Below, in pieces: positions 63,967 through 64,000 of a stretch of DNA of 64,000 nucleotides. Under the pieces are notes generated by a model that saw only the letters and a list, made by a program, of their open reading frames with translations, was not told the origin of the DNA and did no database searches. The stretch comes from Aeromonas schubertii (GTDB lineage Bacteria; Pseudomonadota; Gammaproteobacteria; Enterobacterales; Aeromonadaceae), in contig NZ_CDDB01000049.1 in assembly GCF_000820105.1 (NCBI RefSeq), positions 62,001-126,000 of the forward strand, read 5' to 3'. Both the position numbers and the translations under genes were made by a program. Each line of letters opens with the position of its first letter. The first letter of the stretch is position 1.

Positions 63967-64000
63967 ATGAATATATTGATGGCTCTCTCCCAGCTCGAGG
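63967..64000 (+). CDS. 5' end of next gene (partial)
   Basis: ATG at 63967 opens a frame to the window end (MNILMALSQLE). It lies after hldD in a likely LPS context, and a glycosyltransferase would be plausible, but 11 residues do not show this. Confidence 0.4.
   Translation, partial: MNILMALSQLE

Overview
This window is chromosomal DNA from a GC-rich gammaproteobacterium, most likely an Aeromonas or close relative. That assignment is an inference from gene content and from blocks that keep the enteric/Vibrio order: ftsY-ftsE-ftsX-rpoH, hemC-D-X-Y divergent from cyaA, cyaY/lptM/lysA/dapF/DUF484/xerC/yigB, ntrC-ntrB-glnA-typA, galETKM and kbl-tdh-hldD. I see no phage, insertion sequence, CRISPR array, tRNA or rRNA. 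It reads as core genome with some metabolic accessory loci.

Layout. 1-4836: membrane targeting and division genes (ftsY with a long 12-residue repeat, ftsE, ftsX), then a 469-base gap and rpoH. The gap carries a sigma-E-like promoter followed about 130 bases later by a strong intrinsic terminator, so it may encode a small RNA. 4975-12682: carbonic anhydrase overlapping hutC, the histidine-degradation operon hutIGUH with HutC-type palindromes, and a VanX/DdpX-like dipeptidase. 12729-20950: a porin, glpX, a small cysteine-cluster protein, a chemoreceptor, rraA, a RyhB small RNA with a Fur-like site, yhhQ behind a preQ1-I-type riboswitch, a DUF3630 gene, selO and a cytochrome c. 20955-24005: recQ, a thioesterase and an unrecognised gene. 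24133-36518: the hemCDXY operon, adenylate cyclase, a hydrolase with frataxin cyaY, then lptM-lysA-dapF-DUF484-xerC-yigB. 36520-38542: an MscS-type channel fused to a cyclic-nucleotide-binding fold, and a lipoprotein. 38539-46300: nitrogen regulation (ntrC, ntrB, a DUF4124 protein, glnA with a sigma-54 promoter and NtrC sites), typA and yihY. 46352-59694: uppP and a galactose/lactose locus (galETKM, a GalR/GalS-type repressor, lacZ and mglBAC). 59753-64000: tdh and kbl, a TetR regulator, hldD and the first codons of another gene.

The most striking regulatory pattern is in the galactose locus. Operators matching GTGnAAnCGnTTnCAC lie upstream of galE, lacZ and mglB. In each case a CRP-like site is centred 18-19 bases further in and a -10-like hexamer lies at the spacing expected for CRP at about -41.5 and operator at about -60.5. 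This is the geometry known for the E. coli gal promoter, here apparently copied to lacZ, so beta-galactosidase looks governed by a GalR-type repressor and cAMP-CRP rather than by LacI.

Other regulatory RNA or leader signals: RyhB, the preQ1 aptamer, a terminator hairpin that overlaps the ribosome-binding site of the dipeptidase gene, a possible leaderless 10-codon ORF coupled to galR, and a terminator between kbl and tdh. All site calls come from reading motifs by eye. No database search or folding program was run.
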